From the NCBI RefSeq assembly GCF_900129835.1, contig NZ_FQXA01000011.1, forward strand, positions 1 to 53,891: 53,891 nucleotides of DNA. The letters are read 5' to 3'. A program made the translations under genes and the position numbers. Below are positions 1 through 10,943 of the stretch, one piece after another; within the stretch, counting starts at the first letter, position 1; each line of letters starts with the position of its first letter. Below the pieces are notes generated by a model. The model was given only the letters and a program-made list of their open reading frames with translations. It had not been told where the DNA came from and searched no databases. This stretch comes from Stutzerimonas xanthomarina DSM 18231. Lineage in GTDB: Bacteria > Pseudomonadota > Gammaproteobacteria > Pseudomonadales > Pseudomonadaceae.

Positions 1-95
1 CGCACTGAAGTACCGCTCGCCTCGGGAGTTCAGGCGGTTGGCTGTAACATCAACTTAACAGGGTTGCGGTGTCCGGTTTGATAGGGGCAAGTCCA
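1..95 (+). mobile_element. 3' end of an IS3-family insertion sequence
   Basis: The window opens inside an insertion sequence. A short reading frame ends at 58 with a C-terminus typical of IS3-family OrfB transposases. It is followed at about 70-95 by a segment (GTCCGG, then GGGGCAAGTCCA) that resembles the terminal inverted repeat of IS3 elements. The other end lies outside the window, so the exact terminus and target duplication cannot be checked here. Confidence 0.6.
2..58 (+). CDS. IS3-family transposase OrfB, C-terminal fragment
   Basis: Only the last 18 codons are present; they translate as ALKYRSPREFRRLAVTST and then TAA. The YRSPREF-type ending is characteristic of the DDE transposase OrfB of IS3-family elements, which follows the last catalytic glutamate by a few dozen residues. 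The catalytic core lies upstream of the window, so whether the element is intact cannot be judged. Confidence 0.6.
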   Translation, partial: ALKYRSPREFRRLAVTST

Positions 96-109
96 ATGCG
101 AGACTGACA

Positions 110-428
110 CCTTCCGATCATGAGCTGGCTTACAGCCGGCATTCGCGGTCAAGACCGCTCCCACGGGTGGGCTATGGCGGCGGGCCGGGCTTTTGTGGGA
201 GCGGTCTCGACCGCGAGCACTGTAGGGTGGGCTTTAGCCCACCGGTACACTCACCCCCTCTGGTGGGCTGAAACCCACCCTACATGGCTCCAGCGCCATC
301 CGAAGCGTCCGAGACCGACGCCTTCCGATCATGAGCTGGCTTACAGCCGGCATTCGCGGTCAAGACCGCTCCCACGGGTAGCTGATGGCGGCGGGCTGGG
401 CTTTTGTGGGAGCGGTCTCGACCGCGAG
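110..428. repeat. 108-bp direct repeat pair made of REP-like palindromes
   Basis: Positions 110-217 and 321-428 are near-identical 108-bp copies. Each starts CCTTCCGATCATGAGCTGG and contains the palindrome half TTCGCGGTCAAGACCGCTCC and its inverse GGGAGCGGTCTCGACCGCG. Between them, 222-285, lies a second palindrome family: GTAGGGTGGGCTTTAGCCC facing GGGCTGAAACCCACCCTAC. No gene is supported in 96-450. Confidence 0.8.
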
Positions 429-450
429 TTTTTCGACACACACGGACGGG

Positions 451-666
451 TTATCTGATACGCCGGTAGGGGTAATGCTGCGCCTTGAATACCTGATTGA
501 AATGGCGTCCCAGGGAATCGGCTTCCAGCAGCGCCTGCACCACGTCAGCTGGCACCTGTTCGTAGCGGTACAGCGAGCCGTTGTGAAACAGCACCTCCAG
601 GACGCGCTCTTCGGGGTCGTACCCCAACGCCTGAAGGCTGCGGGAATTGACCGCGACGCGCTTCAT
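451..666 (-). CDS. KTSC domain small protein
   Basis: This is a 71-residue protein. Its VNSRSLQALGYDPEERVLEV opening and following YRYEQVP segment match the KTSC family, small proteins of unknown function that are sometimes fused to or beside nucleic-acid enzymes. The ATG at 666 overlaps the TGA of the upstream ABC transporter gene (ATGA), so translation is probably coupled. An in-frame ATG at 714 exists but lies deep in the transporter gene. It is the last gene of the minus-strand glycan cluster. Its role there is unknown. Confidence 0.75.
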   Translation of the reverse strand: MKRVAVNSRSLQALGYDPEERVLEVLFHNGSLYRYEQVPADVVQALLEADSLGRHFNQVFKAQHYPYRRIR

Positions 667-2468
667 GCGGCCGGATCGGGCTGCGCCTTGAAACCTTCGG
701 CCTGCATTCGCCACAGCGCGTCGAATGCGCCGCCACGGTTGCGCAGCTCATGGGGCGGGCCGTCCTCGACGATGCGCCCGTCACGCAGCACGACGATGCG
801 ATCGAAGCTCGCCAAGGTCGAGAGCCGATGCGCCACCGCCACCACCGTGCGGTTGTGCACCAGATCGTTGAGCGCGACCTGGATCTCGGCTTCGGACTGG
901 GTATCCAGCGCCGACGTCGCCTCGTCGAGGATCAGGATCGGCGCGTTCTTCAGAAAGGCCCGGGCGATGCCCAGGCGCTGGCGCTGCCCGCCGGAGAGCA
1001 TCACACCACGCTCGCCGACAAGCGTATCGTAGCCCTGCGGCAGCTGACGGATGAAGGCATCGCAGAACGCGCTGCGTGCGGCTTCCACCACCTCGTCGTC
1101 GGTCGCGCCGGGGCGACCATAGCGAATGTTCTCGCGAATGCTGCGGTTAAACAGCGCCGTCTCCTGCGGCACCACCGCAATCTTCTCCCGCAGGCTGTCC
1201 TGGCTGACGCTGCGGATGTCCTGACCGTCGATGAGAATGCGGCCGTCCTGAACGTCGTCGAGGCGCTGGATGAGATGGATCAGCGTCGACTTGCCAGCGC
1301 CTGACGAGCCCACCACACCGACCTTCTGCCCCGCCGGTATGTGCAGGTCCAGCGCCTCGAACACCGCACCGCGGTCCGGATAGCTGAAGCTGACGCGCTC
1401 GAAGGTGATGCCTCCCTCCGCCAGCAGCAGCTGGTTGTCGCTGTCTTCCAGGCCATGCGGCTGGACGATGATGCGCAAGGTGTCGTCGATGGCACCGATC
1501 TGCTGGGTCGCATCCACCAGCGCCAGCGCCAGATCCCGCGAGCCGTGCAGAATGCGGAAGGTCAGCGCACTGACCAGCACCACGTCACCGGCCGTCACTT
1601 CACCGCCCACCCACAGGCTGATCGCCCAGATCAGCATGCCGCCGGCCATAACTGACAGGCAGATGTCGTGCATCACCCGGGCTTTTTCCAGGTACATCCA
1701 ACTGCGCCGCTGCGCGCGGGCTTCGTAGCCGATTTCCTGCGCCAGTCGCTCGGCCTCGCGGTCGCGGGCGGAGAACGCTTTGATGGTCCACACGTTGGAA
1801 ACCGCATCCACCAGCTCTCCCCCGACGCGCGCCGACTGGGCCGCGAAACGCTGGTGCTTGGCCCGGCCGCGAATGCCAAAGCCGGTAATCAGCGCGGCAA
1901 CGATAGCAACGAACAGGATCAGCGCCACGGCCATGCGTACGTCCACGGTCAACAGCACCACCACCGCGCCGATGAAATCGATAATGGGCGGGACGATCTT
2001 CCACGCCAAGCCTCCATAGATCGCGCCCGCCGCCTGGCCAAGGGCGGAGATCCGATTGCCCAGCGAGCCGGCGAAGTGCTCGGTGAAGTAGCGCATCGGG
2101 TGCCCGGTCAGGTGCTTGAACAGGTCGACGCGCAAGTCCACCACGCTGGCGACGACGGTGCGGCAGCCAAGCCAGCCGCCGAGGCGCCAGAACACGTTTT
2201 CAATGACGATCAGGCTGATGAACAGGCCCAGTGGCCACCACACGTTGGCCGAGCCGCGGTCCGCGGTGCCTTGTGCCATGGCGTCGACCAGCAGCTTCAT
2301 GCCGTACTGCACGGCCACCGCGCAGCTGGCCGCACCGATGATCAGCGCCAGCAAGCCGCCGAAGTGCCAGGGCCGCGCACAAATGTAATGCCAGAGAAAG
2401 GGGACCGGTCGGCTCGGCAGCGGCACCGGCTGCGGTTTCGCCTGGGGTGCCTTCTCCGGGGCGTTCAT
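663..2468 (-). CDS. ABC transporter, fused permease and ATPase (exporter type)
   Basis: This 601-residue half-transporter has an N-terminal membrane domain of about six helices (residues about 20-320) and a C-terminal ATPase. Walker A GSSGAGKST, signature LSGGQRQRLGIARA and Walker B ILILDEATSALD are all intact. This is the type IV exporter layout of MsbA-like lipid, glycolipid and peptide flippases, which work as homodimers in the inner membrane. The start at 2468 is chosen because its ATG overlaps the stop of the preceding glycosidase gene; the frame stays open further upstream. Its place behind glf and a glycosyltransferase suggests that it flips or exports their glycan product. The substrate is inferred only. 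Confidence 0.85.
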   Translation of the reverse strand: MNAPEKAPQAKPQPVPLPSRPVPFLWHYICARPWHFGGLLALIIGAASCAVAVQYGMKLLVDAMAQGTADRGSANVWWPLGLFISLIVIENVFWRLGGWLGCRTVVASVVDLRVDLFKHLTGHPMRYFTEHFAGSLGNRISALGQAAGAIYGGLAWKIVPPIIDFIGAVVVLLTVDVRMAVALILFVAIVAALITGFGIRGRAKHQRFAAQSARVGGELVDAVSNVWTIKAFSARDREAERLAQEIGYEARAQRRSWMYLEKARVMHDICLSVMAGGMLIWAISLWVGGEVTAGDVVLVSALTFRILHGSRDLALALVDATQQIGAIDDTLRIIVQPHGLEDSDNQLLLAEGGITFERVSFSYPDRGAVFEALDLHIPAGQKVGVVGSSGAGKSTLIHLIQRLDDVQDGRILIDGQDIRSVSQDSLREKIAVVPQETALFNRSIRENIRYGRPGATDDEVVEAARSAFCDAFIRQLPQGYDTLVGERGVMLSGGQRQRLGIARAFLKNAPILILDEATSALDTQSEAEIQVALNDLVHNRTVVAVAHRLSTLASFDRIVVLRDGRIVEDGPPHELRNRGGAFDALWRMQAEGFKAQPDPAA

Positions 2469-3619
2469 GACAGGGCGTCGGCGAGCTGCACAGCGTGGTT
2501 GAACTGGCTGAAGCGCATTTGCTGCAGGCGCAACTCGTCGGCGAGCCCTTCGTGGACGCAGCGGTTGCCATTCTCGTCGGGGAAACCCAGCAGCCCCACC
2601 GGGCAATGCCGTTCGTCGGTCCAGCCGGGGTAATCCAGCACGGGATACAGGCAGATGCCCTCCACCGGAACCCCGCGCTGCATCGCCAGCCCGGCCTGTT
2701 CACTGACATAGCGCAGCCAGTCGCCACGCACATCGCCCTCGGCGCCAGTTTCGGCGATCAGCAAGGGCCGCTGATAGCGCTGCCAGATTTCGCTGAGAAT
2801 CCCCTTGAAGGGCCGATAGTCCGGATTGTCGCGGTCGATGGTGCGGCCGTCACCGTGGTACCACTGGTTGTCGGAGTAGTAATTCACGCCCAATACGTCG
2901 AGGTACTCCGGCGCCCCGCCGAGGCCCGGCCACTGCTCGCCACAGAGCATGTCCCAAGCCTCGAACTGCGACTGACGAAAGCGCTCCGCCTCACGCTGCG
3001 GCCCGGGCCGGTCGTTGGGTGCGACGACGTGAATGGCCGGATCGACCTGAACGAAGCGTGCCCGCGGCTCCACGTCACGGATCGCCTGCATCGCCGCGAT
3101 GGTCGCGCGGACCAGCTGATGCTTGAGTTCGAAGCCGCGACCACGAGCCATCGGGTTGAAGTACGCCTCATCACCACCCGCCCAGGCCCAGAACGAAATC
3201 TCGTTCAGCGGCGCGTAGAAAGGCACCGTATCGGTTTCGTCCTTGATCAACTGCGCCGCCGCCGCCGCATACCGGGCAAAACGTTCAACGAACTGCGGCC
3301 GCCAGATGTCGATGTCGTCCGGCCAGCCGTAATGACACAGATCCCAGATAACCTGGGTGCCCTGGCGCTGCGCCGCCTGCAGCATGGGCTGGAAGCTCGA
3401 CCAGTCATACCGGCCCGGCTCGCGCTCGATCAAGTGCCAGCGCAAGCCGTCGCGCACGCTGTGCAGACCGTGACGGTGCAACACGCCGTAGTCATGCGCG
3501 GCCCAGCGGTCATGGCCGGTGGCCGCCAGCAGATCGAGACGGCGACCATCGCTGCGGCGGTGGTTCGAGCATTCGAACCCGCCCATGAAAAAACTTTTAA
3601 AAAGCGTGGGCTGATGCAT
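2465..3619 (-). CDS. Clan-A glycoside hydrolase (GH1-like)
   Basis: This is a 384-residue protein with the fold signature of family 1 and related (beta/alpha)8 glycosidases. HLIEREPGRYDWSSF is the strand-2 region. LNEISFW carries the likely acid/base glutamate (the NE pair) and LIAETGAEG the likely nucleophile glutamate. It is shorter than classical beta-glucosidases (about 450 residues), and no signal peptide is visible, so it is probably cytoplasmic. The start at 3619 is preceded by GAGAG; a later ATG (MGGFE) lacks a ribosome site. It begins 16 bp after glf and overlaps the transporter gene by ATGA. In this cluster it may trim or transglycosylate the glycan being built. Confidence 0.7.
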   Translation of the reverse strand: MHQPTLFKSFFMGGFECSNHRRSDGRRLDLLAATGHDRWAAHDYGVLHRHGLHSVRDGLRWHLIEREPGRYDWSSFQPMLQAAQRQGTQVIWDLCHYGWPDDIDIWRPQFVERFARYAAAAAQLIKDETDTVPFYAPLNEISFWAWAGGDEAYFNPMARGRGFELKHQLVRATIAAMQAIRDVEPRARFVQVDPAIHVVAPNDRPGPQREAERFRQSQFEAWDMLCGEQWPGLGGAPEYLDVLGVNYYSDNQWYHGDGRTIDRDNPDYRPFKGILSEIWQRYQRPLLIAETGAEGDVRGDWLRYVSEQAGLAMQRGVPVEGICLYPVLDYPGWTDERHCPVGLLGFPDENGNRCVHEGLADELRLQQMRFSQFNHAVQLADALS

Positions 3620-3635
3620 CTTCGCTCTCAGTTTT

Positions 3636-4877
3636 TCAGGGGGCCTGTACGGCCAGCGATTGACGGTGTTCGGCGCTTTCGCCGGCTGCGGCGCCGACCT
3701 CGGCTTCTTCGATGCGCTTGTACAGCGCCAGCGCCTGACCCACCACCTGATCCATGTTGTAGTACTTGTACGTGCCGAGCCGGCCGACGAAGGTGACGCC
3801 CGGCGTCTCGTCCGCCAGCTTCTGGTAGCGCTTGTACAGCTCGGCATTTTCCGGACGCGGGATCGGGTAGTAGGGGTCGCCCTCGGCCGAGGGGTATTCA
3901 TAGGTGATGCTGGTCTTCGGGTGGACCTGCCCCGTGAGGTGCTTGTACTCGCTGATGCGGGTGTAGGGCACATCCTCGCTTGGGTAGTTGACCGTGCCGA
4001 CCGCCTGAAATTGTTCCTGATCGAGCTGCTTGTGCTCGAACTTCAGCGAGCGGTACGGCAGCTTGCCGAAGCGGTAGTCGAAGTATTCGTCGATCGGCCC
4101 GCAGAAGATCAGATGGTCGAACTGCACCTCGTCGCGGATCTCCCGGTAGTCGGTGTTGATCATCACCTTGATGTTCGGGTGCGCGAGCATCTTCTCGAAC
4201 ATCTTGGTGTAGCCGTGCTTGGGCATCTGCTGAAAGGTGTCGGTGAAGTAGCGATCATCGGTGTTGGTACGCGTGGGAATGCGCGAGGTCACCGACTTGT
4301 CCAGCTGCGACGGATCGAGCCCCCACTGCTTGCGCGTGTAGCCGCGGAAAAACTTCTGATACAGTTCACGGCCGATGCCGTTGATCACCACGTCTTCGCT
4401 GGTCTGGATGTGCTCTACCGGCTCGGCACGGCTGGCGAGGAAGTCCGCTGCTTCCTGTTCGGTGGTCATGGTCAGGCCGTAGAGTTTGTTCAGCGTGGTC
4501 ATATTGATCGGGATCGGTACTTCCTGACCGTCCACCTGGGCGAGCACGCGATGCTCGTAGGGGCGCCATTCGGTGAAGCGCGACAGGTAGTCGACGATGC
4601 GCTGGGCGTTGGTGTGGAAGATGTGCGGGCCGTAGCGGTGGATCAATACACCGGCTTCGTCGTAATGATCGTATGCATTGCCGCCGATATGCGGCCGGCG
4701 GTCGACCACCAGCACGCGCTTGTTCAGCCCGGCGGCCAGGCGCTCGGCCAGCACGCTGCCGGCAAAACCGGCACCGACGATCAGGTAGTCGAAGCCACGG
4801 CGACTGCTGGACGAGCCGTTGCTGGTGCCGCCGCCTGCATGCTCGGTATTCCTGTCTTGCAGGCTCACATCGCGCAT
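3636..4877 (-). CDS. glf: UDP-galactopyranose mutase
   Basis: A 413-residue flavoenzyme that interconverts UDP-galactopyranose and UDP-galactofuranose, the donor of Galf residues. The FAD-binding motif VGAGFAGSVLAERLA comes after an unusual serine-rich tail of about 28 residues. HIGGNAYDH, RYGPHIFHTN and the late LGTYKYYNMD segment are family hallmarks. The start is set by AAGGAG 8 nt upstream of the ATG, and the gene overlaps the glycosyltransferase by 13 bp. With galE nearby, which supplies UDP-galactose, the pathway from UDP-glucose to UDP-Galf is complete. Confidence 0.93.
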   Translation of the reverse strand: MRDVSLQDRNTEHAGGGTSNGSSSSRRGFDYLIVGAGFAGSVLAERLAAGLNKRVLVVDRRPHIGGNAYDHYDEAGVLIHRYGPHIFHTNAQRIVDYLSRFTEWRPYEHRVLAQVDGQEVPIPINMTTLNKLYGLTMTTEQEAADFLASRAEPVEHIQTSEDVVINGIGRELYQKFFRGYTRKQWGLDPSQLDKSVTSRIPTRTNTDDRYFTDTFQQMPKHGYTKMFEKMLAHPNIKVMINTDYREIRDEVQFDHLIFCGPIDEYFDYRFGKLPYRSLKFEHKQLDQEQFQAVGTVNYPSEDVPYTRISEYKHLTGQVHPKTSITYEYPSAEGDPYYPIPRPENAELYKRYQKLADETPGVTFVGRLGTYKYYNMDQVVGQALALYKRIEEAEVGAAAGESAEHRQSLAVQAP

Positions 4878-6049
4878 TGCATCTTCTCCTTCATCAGCGC
4901 CCAGGTGTGGTCCCAGGACATGTCACCGAGAATGTCGTCGGCGGTTTTCAACAAACGATCGCGGTCTTCCGCATCGACCAGCGCCTTTTCCACGGCATCG
5001 ATGAACGCATCGGGCGTGTCGGCGATATAGACGATCTCGGTGTCGCCGTAGGTGCGCACCACGTCCTTGATCGGCGTGGACACCACCGGGCAACCGCCCG
5101 CGAGGTATTCCGGGGTTTTGGTCGGGCTGATGAAACGGGTCGACTCGTTCATCGCGAATGGCATGATGGCCACGTCCCAGCCGGACAGGTAGCGCGGCAG
5201 CTCGTCGTACGTCTTGCCGCCCAGGTAGTGAATGTTGTCGCGCTGAGGCAGGTCCGCCGGGTCGATCTTGACCACCGGGCCGACCAGCGCGAACTGCCAG
5301 TCAGGGCGTTTTTCCGCCATGTCGGCGACCAGTTCGATATCGAAGCGCTCGTCGATCACACCGTAGAAGCCCAATCGCGGGTGGGGAATCTCGGCCTGAT
5401 CGTCGAGATCGGCCTGGGTCCGCCGGGCCTCAGCGAAGTGCGCCACGTCGACGCTGCTGGGAAAGGCAAAGGCGTTGTCGTGCAGCTCGCGCTTGGCTTC
5501 CCAGATGCTGTAGCCGCCGGTGAAGACCAGATCGGCGCGCTGCAGCAACTCACGCTCGCGCTGCACCAGTTCTGGCGGGGCGCCGCGAAAGGCCGAGAGC
5601 TCGTCCATACAGTCGTAGACCGTGAGCCTGGGCTTCAAGTGATCGGCATAACCCAACGCCATCGGCGTGTAGTACCAGAGCAGCAGGTCATTGACGCCGA
5701 GCTTCTTGAGGTAGCCATCGAGCAAGTCGCGCTGAACCCGCAGGGCCGTTTCGCCTTCGCAACCCTGGGGCAAGCGCGGGATCAGCACCTGCACGCCGTT
5801 TTCCTCGGGACGCACTTCCAGCCAGGGCTGGGCGTCCTCGGTGGGTATTGGCTCTTCGACGAACAGCACGTTGAAATCGCGCGCGAACCGCGACATAAGG
5901 TGCTGCGGGCGTTGGTAGACAAAGCTCCAGCGCAGATGCGACAGGCACAGCAAGGTCGGCACCAGCTCGTCGAAGACGACTTCGGGTGGCGTCGCTTGTT
6001 TATCGGGGGATTTGCCAATTTCGTATTGGTAGGGGCCGGCCCAGCTCAT
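4865..6049 (-). CDS. Glycosyltransferase (GT4/GT1-like, YDCMDEL type)
   Basis: This 394-residue GT-B type enzyme has an N-terminal acceptor domain opening CLSHLRWSFVYQRPQHLM, a mid-protein TVYDCMDELSAF, and a C-terminal donor domain with MPFAMNESTRFISPTKTPEY and LAGGCPVVSTP, the usual nucleotide-sugar binding loop. The ATG at 6049 is chosen because GAGG sits about 6 nt upstream. The frame remains open to 6292, but that extension looks non-coding. It is the first gene of the coupled minus-strand cluster and overlaps glf. Linkage to glf suggests it transfers galactose, possibly Galf; the donor is not shown by sequence alone. Confidence 0.82.
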   Translation of the reverse strand: MSWAGPYQYEIGKSPDKQATPPEVVFDELVPTLLCLSHLRWSFVYQRPQHLMSRFARDFNVLFVEEPIPTEDAQPWLEVRPEENGVQVLIPRLPQGCEGETALRVQRDLLDGYLKKLGVNDLLLWYYTPMALGYADHLKPRLTVYDCMDELSAFRGAPPELVQRERELLQRADLVFTGGYSIWEAKRELHDNAFAFPSSVDVAHFAEARRTQADLDDQAEIPHPRLGFYGVIDERFDIELVADMAEKRPDWQFALVGPVVKIDPADLPQRDNIHYLGGKTYDELPRYLSGWDVAIMPFAMNESTRFISPTKTPEYLAGGCPVVSTPIKDVVRTYGDTEIVYIADTPDAFIDAVEKALVDAEDRDRLLKTADDILGDMSWDHTWALMKEKMQCAM

Positions 6050-6450
6050 GGAAACCTCGTAAAGGGTGGCAATGCCCTTCAGAGTCCGTTCTGCCGCATC
6101 GCATAAGCCTGCGCAGCCCGCGCAAGCAAAACCTGATGGCGCGATAGCAGAAAATCCAACCCGCCAGCGCTGCCCGCCGGCTATGGACGGCAGCAGACGA
6201 TCCAAGGTTCCCCATGCCCTACTGCAGAGGTCGGTCATCGGCTGACTGCCGCTTCGTTGGAACTTGCTCGCACCTTCCTCCGTCCTTATCACAGGACGCC
6301 TGATTCACCCCGGCATCGGCGCTGTGTGCTTCCTGCAGTCAGTACCGCCCGATTCGCCGACCCAACCCTGGAGATGCTTGCAGCGGCCGCGCTCATACGG
6401 TCAGCCGTGCGCTCCCGTGCGCGTCGGATAATTTGCTAGGCGAGGTAGAC
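6050..6450. promoter_or_regulatory. Divergent intergenic region between the glycosyltransferase and galE
   Basis: About 400 bp without a convincing gene. It must hold the promoters for the minus-strand glycan cluster and for galE. I could not pick clear -35/-10 pairs. Small open frames here show no recognisable protein features. Confidence 0.4.
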
Positions 6451-7521
6451 ATGATTCTGGTCACAGGTGGAGCGGGATACATCGGGTCGCATGCGGTGCT
6501 GGAGCTGCTCCTGGCGGGCCACGAAGTGGTGGTGCTGGACAATCTCTGCAACAGTTCGAAAGTCGCACTGGACCGGGCCGAGCAACTGGCCGGCCGCAAG
6601 GTTCAGTTCGTCAAAGGCGATGTGCGCAATCGCGCATTGCTCAAAGCGCTGTTCGCCTCTTATCCGGTCACAGCGGTGCTGCACTTCGCCGGCCTCAAGG
6701 CGGTAGGCGAAAGCGTTCGCGAACCGCTGCGCTATTACGAGACCAACGTCAGCGGCAGCATCGCGTTGTGTCAGGCGATGGCCGAAGCCGGCGTCTTCAA
6801 GCTGGTGTTCAGCTCATCCGCGACTGTCTACGGCGATTCGCCCAGGATGCCGATCACCGAAAGCTGCCCAACCGGCCTTCCGACCAATCCCTATGGCCAG
6901 TCCAAGCTGATGGCAGAAAACGTGCTCATGGGCCTAGCCGATTCCGACCCGCGCTGGTCAATCGCCCTGCTGCGCTATTTCAACCCGATCGGCGCACACG
7001 AGTCTGGCCTTATCGGCGAAGACCCCAACGGCATCCCCAATAACCTGTTGCCCTACATGCTGCAGGTAGCGGTCGGCCGTCGTAAGCAATTGAACGTATA
7101 CGGCGCCGACTACCCGACGCCGGACGGTACCGGCGTACGGGATTACATCCACGTAGTGGATCTGGCCAAGGGACATCTGAAAGCACTGGAGCGGCTTAAT
7201 CTAGTCCACGGTGTTTCCACGTGGAACCTTGGCACCGGCCGCGGTTATTCGGTACGACAGATGATGACCGCATTTGAGGAGGTCATTGGTCGGCCCTTGC
7301 CGCACGTGTTCAAGGCGCGACGTCCGGGGGATGTCGCGCAATGCTGGTCTGACCCGAGCAAGGCCCGCGATGATCTGGGCTGGGTGGCCGAACGAGACCT
7401 GCTCACCATGCTCACCGATGCCTGGCGCTGGCAAAGTCGCAACCCTCAGGGCTATACGTCCGGGGAACCCGCGACCATCACTCATGTGGCGGCGAACAGC
7501 AGTACGGCAATGGCCAGCTGA
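6451..7521 (+). CDS. galE: UDP-glucose 4-epimerase
   Basis: A 356-residue extended short-chain dehydrogenase that converts UDP-glucose to UDP-galactose using tightly bound NAD. Visible are the Rossmann motif GGAGYIGSHA, the FSSSATVYGD strand with the catalytic serine/threonine, YGQSK (YxxxK), and RYFNPIGAHESG. The ATG at 6451 follows GAGGT; an upstream in-frame TTG at 6433 is less likely. It is transcribed away from the glf cluster, whose mutase uses its product. Confidence 0.95.
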   Translation: MILVTGGAGYIGSHAVLELLLAGHEVVVLDNLCNSSKVALDRAEQLAGRKVQFVKGDVRNRALLKALFASYPVTAVLHFAGLKAVGESVREPLRYYETNVSGSIALCQAMAEAGVFKLVFSSSATVYGDSPRMPITESCPTGLPTNPYGQSKLMAENVLMGLADSDPRWSIALLRYFNPIGAHESGLIGEDPNGIPNNLLPYMLQVAVGRRKQLNVYGADYPTPDGTGVRDYIHVVDLAKGHLKALERLNLVHGVSTWNLGTGRGYSVRQMMTAFEEVIGRPLPHVFKARRPGDVAQCWSDPSKARDDLGWVAERDLLTMLTDAWRWQSRNPQGYTSGEPATITHVAANSSTAMAS

Positions 7522-7540
7522 GCACCCGCCGTTCGGGTGC
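7522..7540 (+). terminator. Hairpin after galE
   Basis: GCACCCG and CGGGTGC pair around a 5-nt loop immediately after the galE stop codon. No T-run follows, so an intrinsic terminator is possible but weak. Confidence 0.3.
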
Positions 7541-7668
7541 CCAACCCAGTCCGGCTTAGGGGCGCTGCAGATCAATTCGGCGCGAATCTTCGACGCATCG
7601 AGCCGACAGTTCGCTGTACTGCGCCAGTGAGCTGAGGGTTCACGTCGCACCTTATGGTGCGGGCTCTA

Positions 7669-8553
7669 TTAAGCTAGCTGCTGGCGCAGCCAGTCCGCCA
7701 ATCGCTCAGCGCGTCGATCCGTGCGGCGTGACGGTACCCAGAGCGCCAGCCGTGCTCCTGTTTCGACGAAGCCCCAGGGCGCCAGCAGGCGGCCATGGCG
7801 CAGGTCATCGGCGACCAGCTGTTGCGGTGCGATAGCTACGCCTAGCCCGGCCAGCGCCGCTTCCAGCAGAAAATAGAGATGCTCGAAGCCCTGCCCCATG
7901 CGTAACCCAGCCGGATCAAGGCCATTACCCTGAGCCCAGGCTGGCCACGCCTGCGGTCGAGAGGAGGTAAACAACAGCGCTTCGCTGAACAACACCGCCG
8001 GCGGTGCCTGGCGCAGCGCGGCGCAGTTCGGATGATGCGGGCTGAGCACCGGCCCAATGCACTCGGTGGCCAGCTCGAAAACCTGCATATCAGCCGGCCA
8101 CGGCGGCTCGGCGTACAACAGAGTGGCGTCCAGCCCCGGGCGCCGCGGGTCCAGTTCGCCCTCGCTGGCGGACAACTGCAAGCGCAGATCGGGCGGCTCG
8201 CGGTTGAGTCGGTCGAGCCGCGGGATGAACCAACGCGCCAGCAGGCTGCCCGGGCAGCCGAGCACAAACGGCGCATCGATGGTCTGCTGGCGCAGCTCGG
8301 CGCAGGTGTCGCGTAGCCGCGCGAACGCCTCACCCGCCGCATCACGCAAGCGCAGGCCCGCATCGGTGAGTTTAACGCCGCGGCCATCTTTGCTGAACAA
8401 CGCGACGCCAAGGTCGTCTTCGAGCAGGCGGATCTGCCGACTGACGGCCCCGTGGGTCACGCTGAGCTCCACTGCCGCTTGGCTTACACTCTGCAGGCGT
8501 GCCGCCGCTTCGAAAGCACGCAGTGCATTGAGAGGGGGAAGGCTCTGGCTCAT
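7669..8553 (-). CDS. trpI: LysR-type activator of trpBA
   Basis: A 294-residue LysR-family regulator: N-terminal winged helix ([20 protein letters not shown], then [11 protein letters not shown], residues about 8-65) and a C-terminal effector domain. In Pseudomonas the gene divergent from trpBA is TrpI, which activates trpBA in response to indoleglycerol phosphate. Identification rests on this arrangement plus the family. The start at 8553 gives the usual family length; the frame is open further upstream, but that part reads through the palindromic repeat. Confidence 0.88.
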   Translation of the reverse strand: MSQSLPPLNALRAFEAAARLQSVSQAAVELSVTHGAVSRQIRLLEDDLGVALFSKDGRGVKLTDAGLRLRDAAGEAFARLRDTCAELRQQTIDAPFVLGCPGSLLARWFIPRLDRLNREPPDLRLQLSASEGELDPRRPGLDATLLYAEPPWPADMQVFELATECIGPVLSPHHPNCAALRQAPPAVLFSEALLFTSSRPQAWPAWAQGNGLDPAGLRMGQGFEHLYFLLEAALAGLGVAIAPQQLVADDLRHGRLLAPWGFVETGARLALWVPSRRTDRRAERLADWLRQQLA

Positions 8554-8558
8554 ACGTG

Positions 8559-8590
8559 ATATTTCCTGACATATTGCGGCGATCTTATCG
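8559..8590. promoter_or_regulatory. Possible TrpI binding sites
   Basis: Just upstream of trpI, ATAT-N8-ATAT (8559-8574) is followed by the imperfect palindrome GCGATCTTATCGC (8578-8590). The positions suit a LysR regulator that controls itself and the divergent operon. The assignment is positional only; the sequences were not compared with known TrpI sites. Confidence 0.3.
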
Positions 8591-8654
8591 CTTTTTTCTG
8601 AGCGCCGGGAGCCGTAACCTTTGGCCATCGCAGACGTGCCGACCAGGCACGTTG

Positions 8655-10781
<2,127 letters not shown>

Positions 10782-10800
10782 CGTTCAGCCGGTTGCACCG

Positions 10801-10836
10801 AAGCCGCTGCCTCGTCTACTCAGGCAGCGGCTTTTT
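10801..10836 (+). terminator. Intrinsic terminator after trpA
   Basis: AAGCCGCTGCCT and AGGCAGCGGCTT form a perfect 12-bp stem around a 9-nt loop, followed directly by TTTTC. It would end the trpBA transcript. Confidence 0.85.
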
Positions 10837-10943
10837 CGTATCGGCCACGATTGTGCCGGACGATCAATCAGGCTCAATAGCGCAAGAGAACGGGCTCGCC
10901 CCGTTCGCCCTTCACATCGAGATCGCCCGAGGAAGGCTCACCT

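Noticed and set aside
6050..6292. N-terminal extension of the glycosyltransferase
   Set aside because: The extension lacks protein-like features, and the ATG at 6049 has a proper ribosome site.
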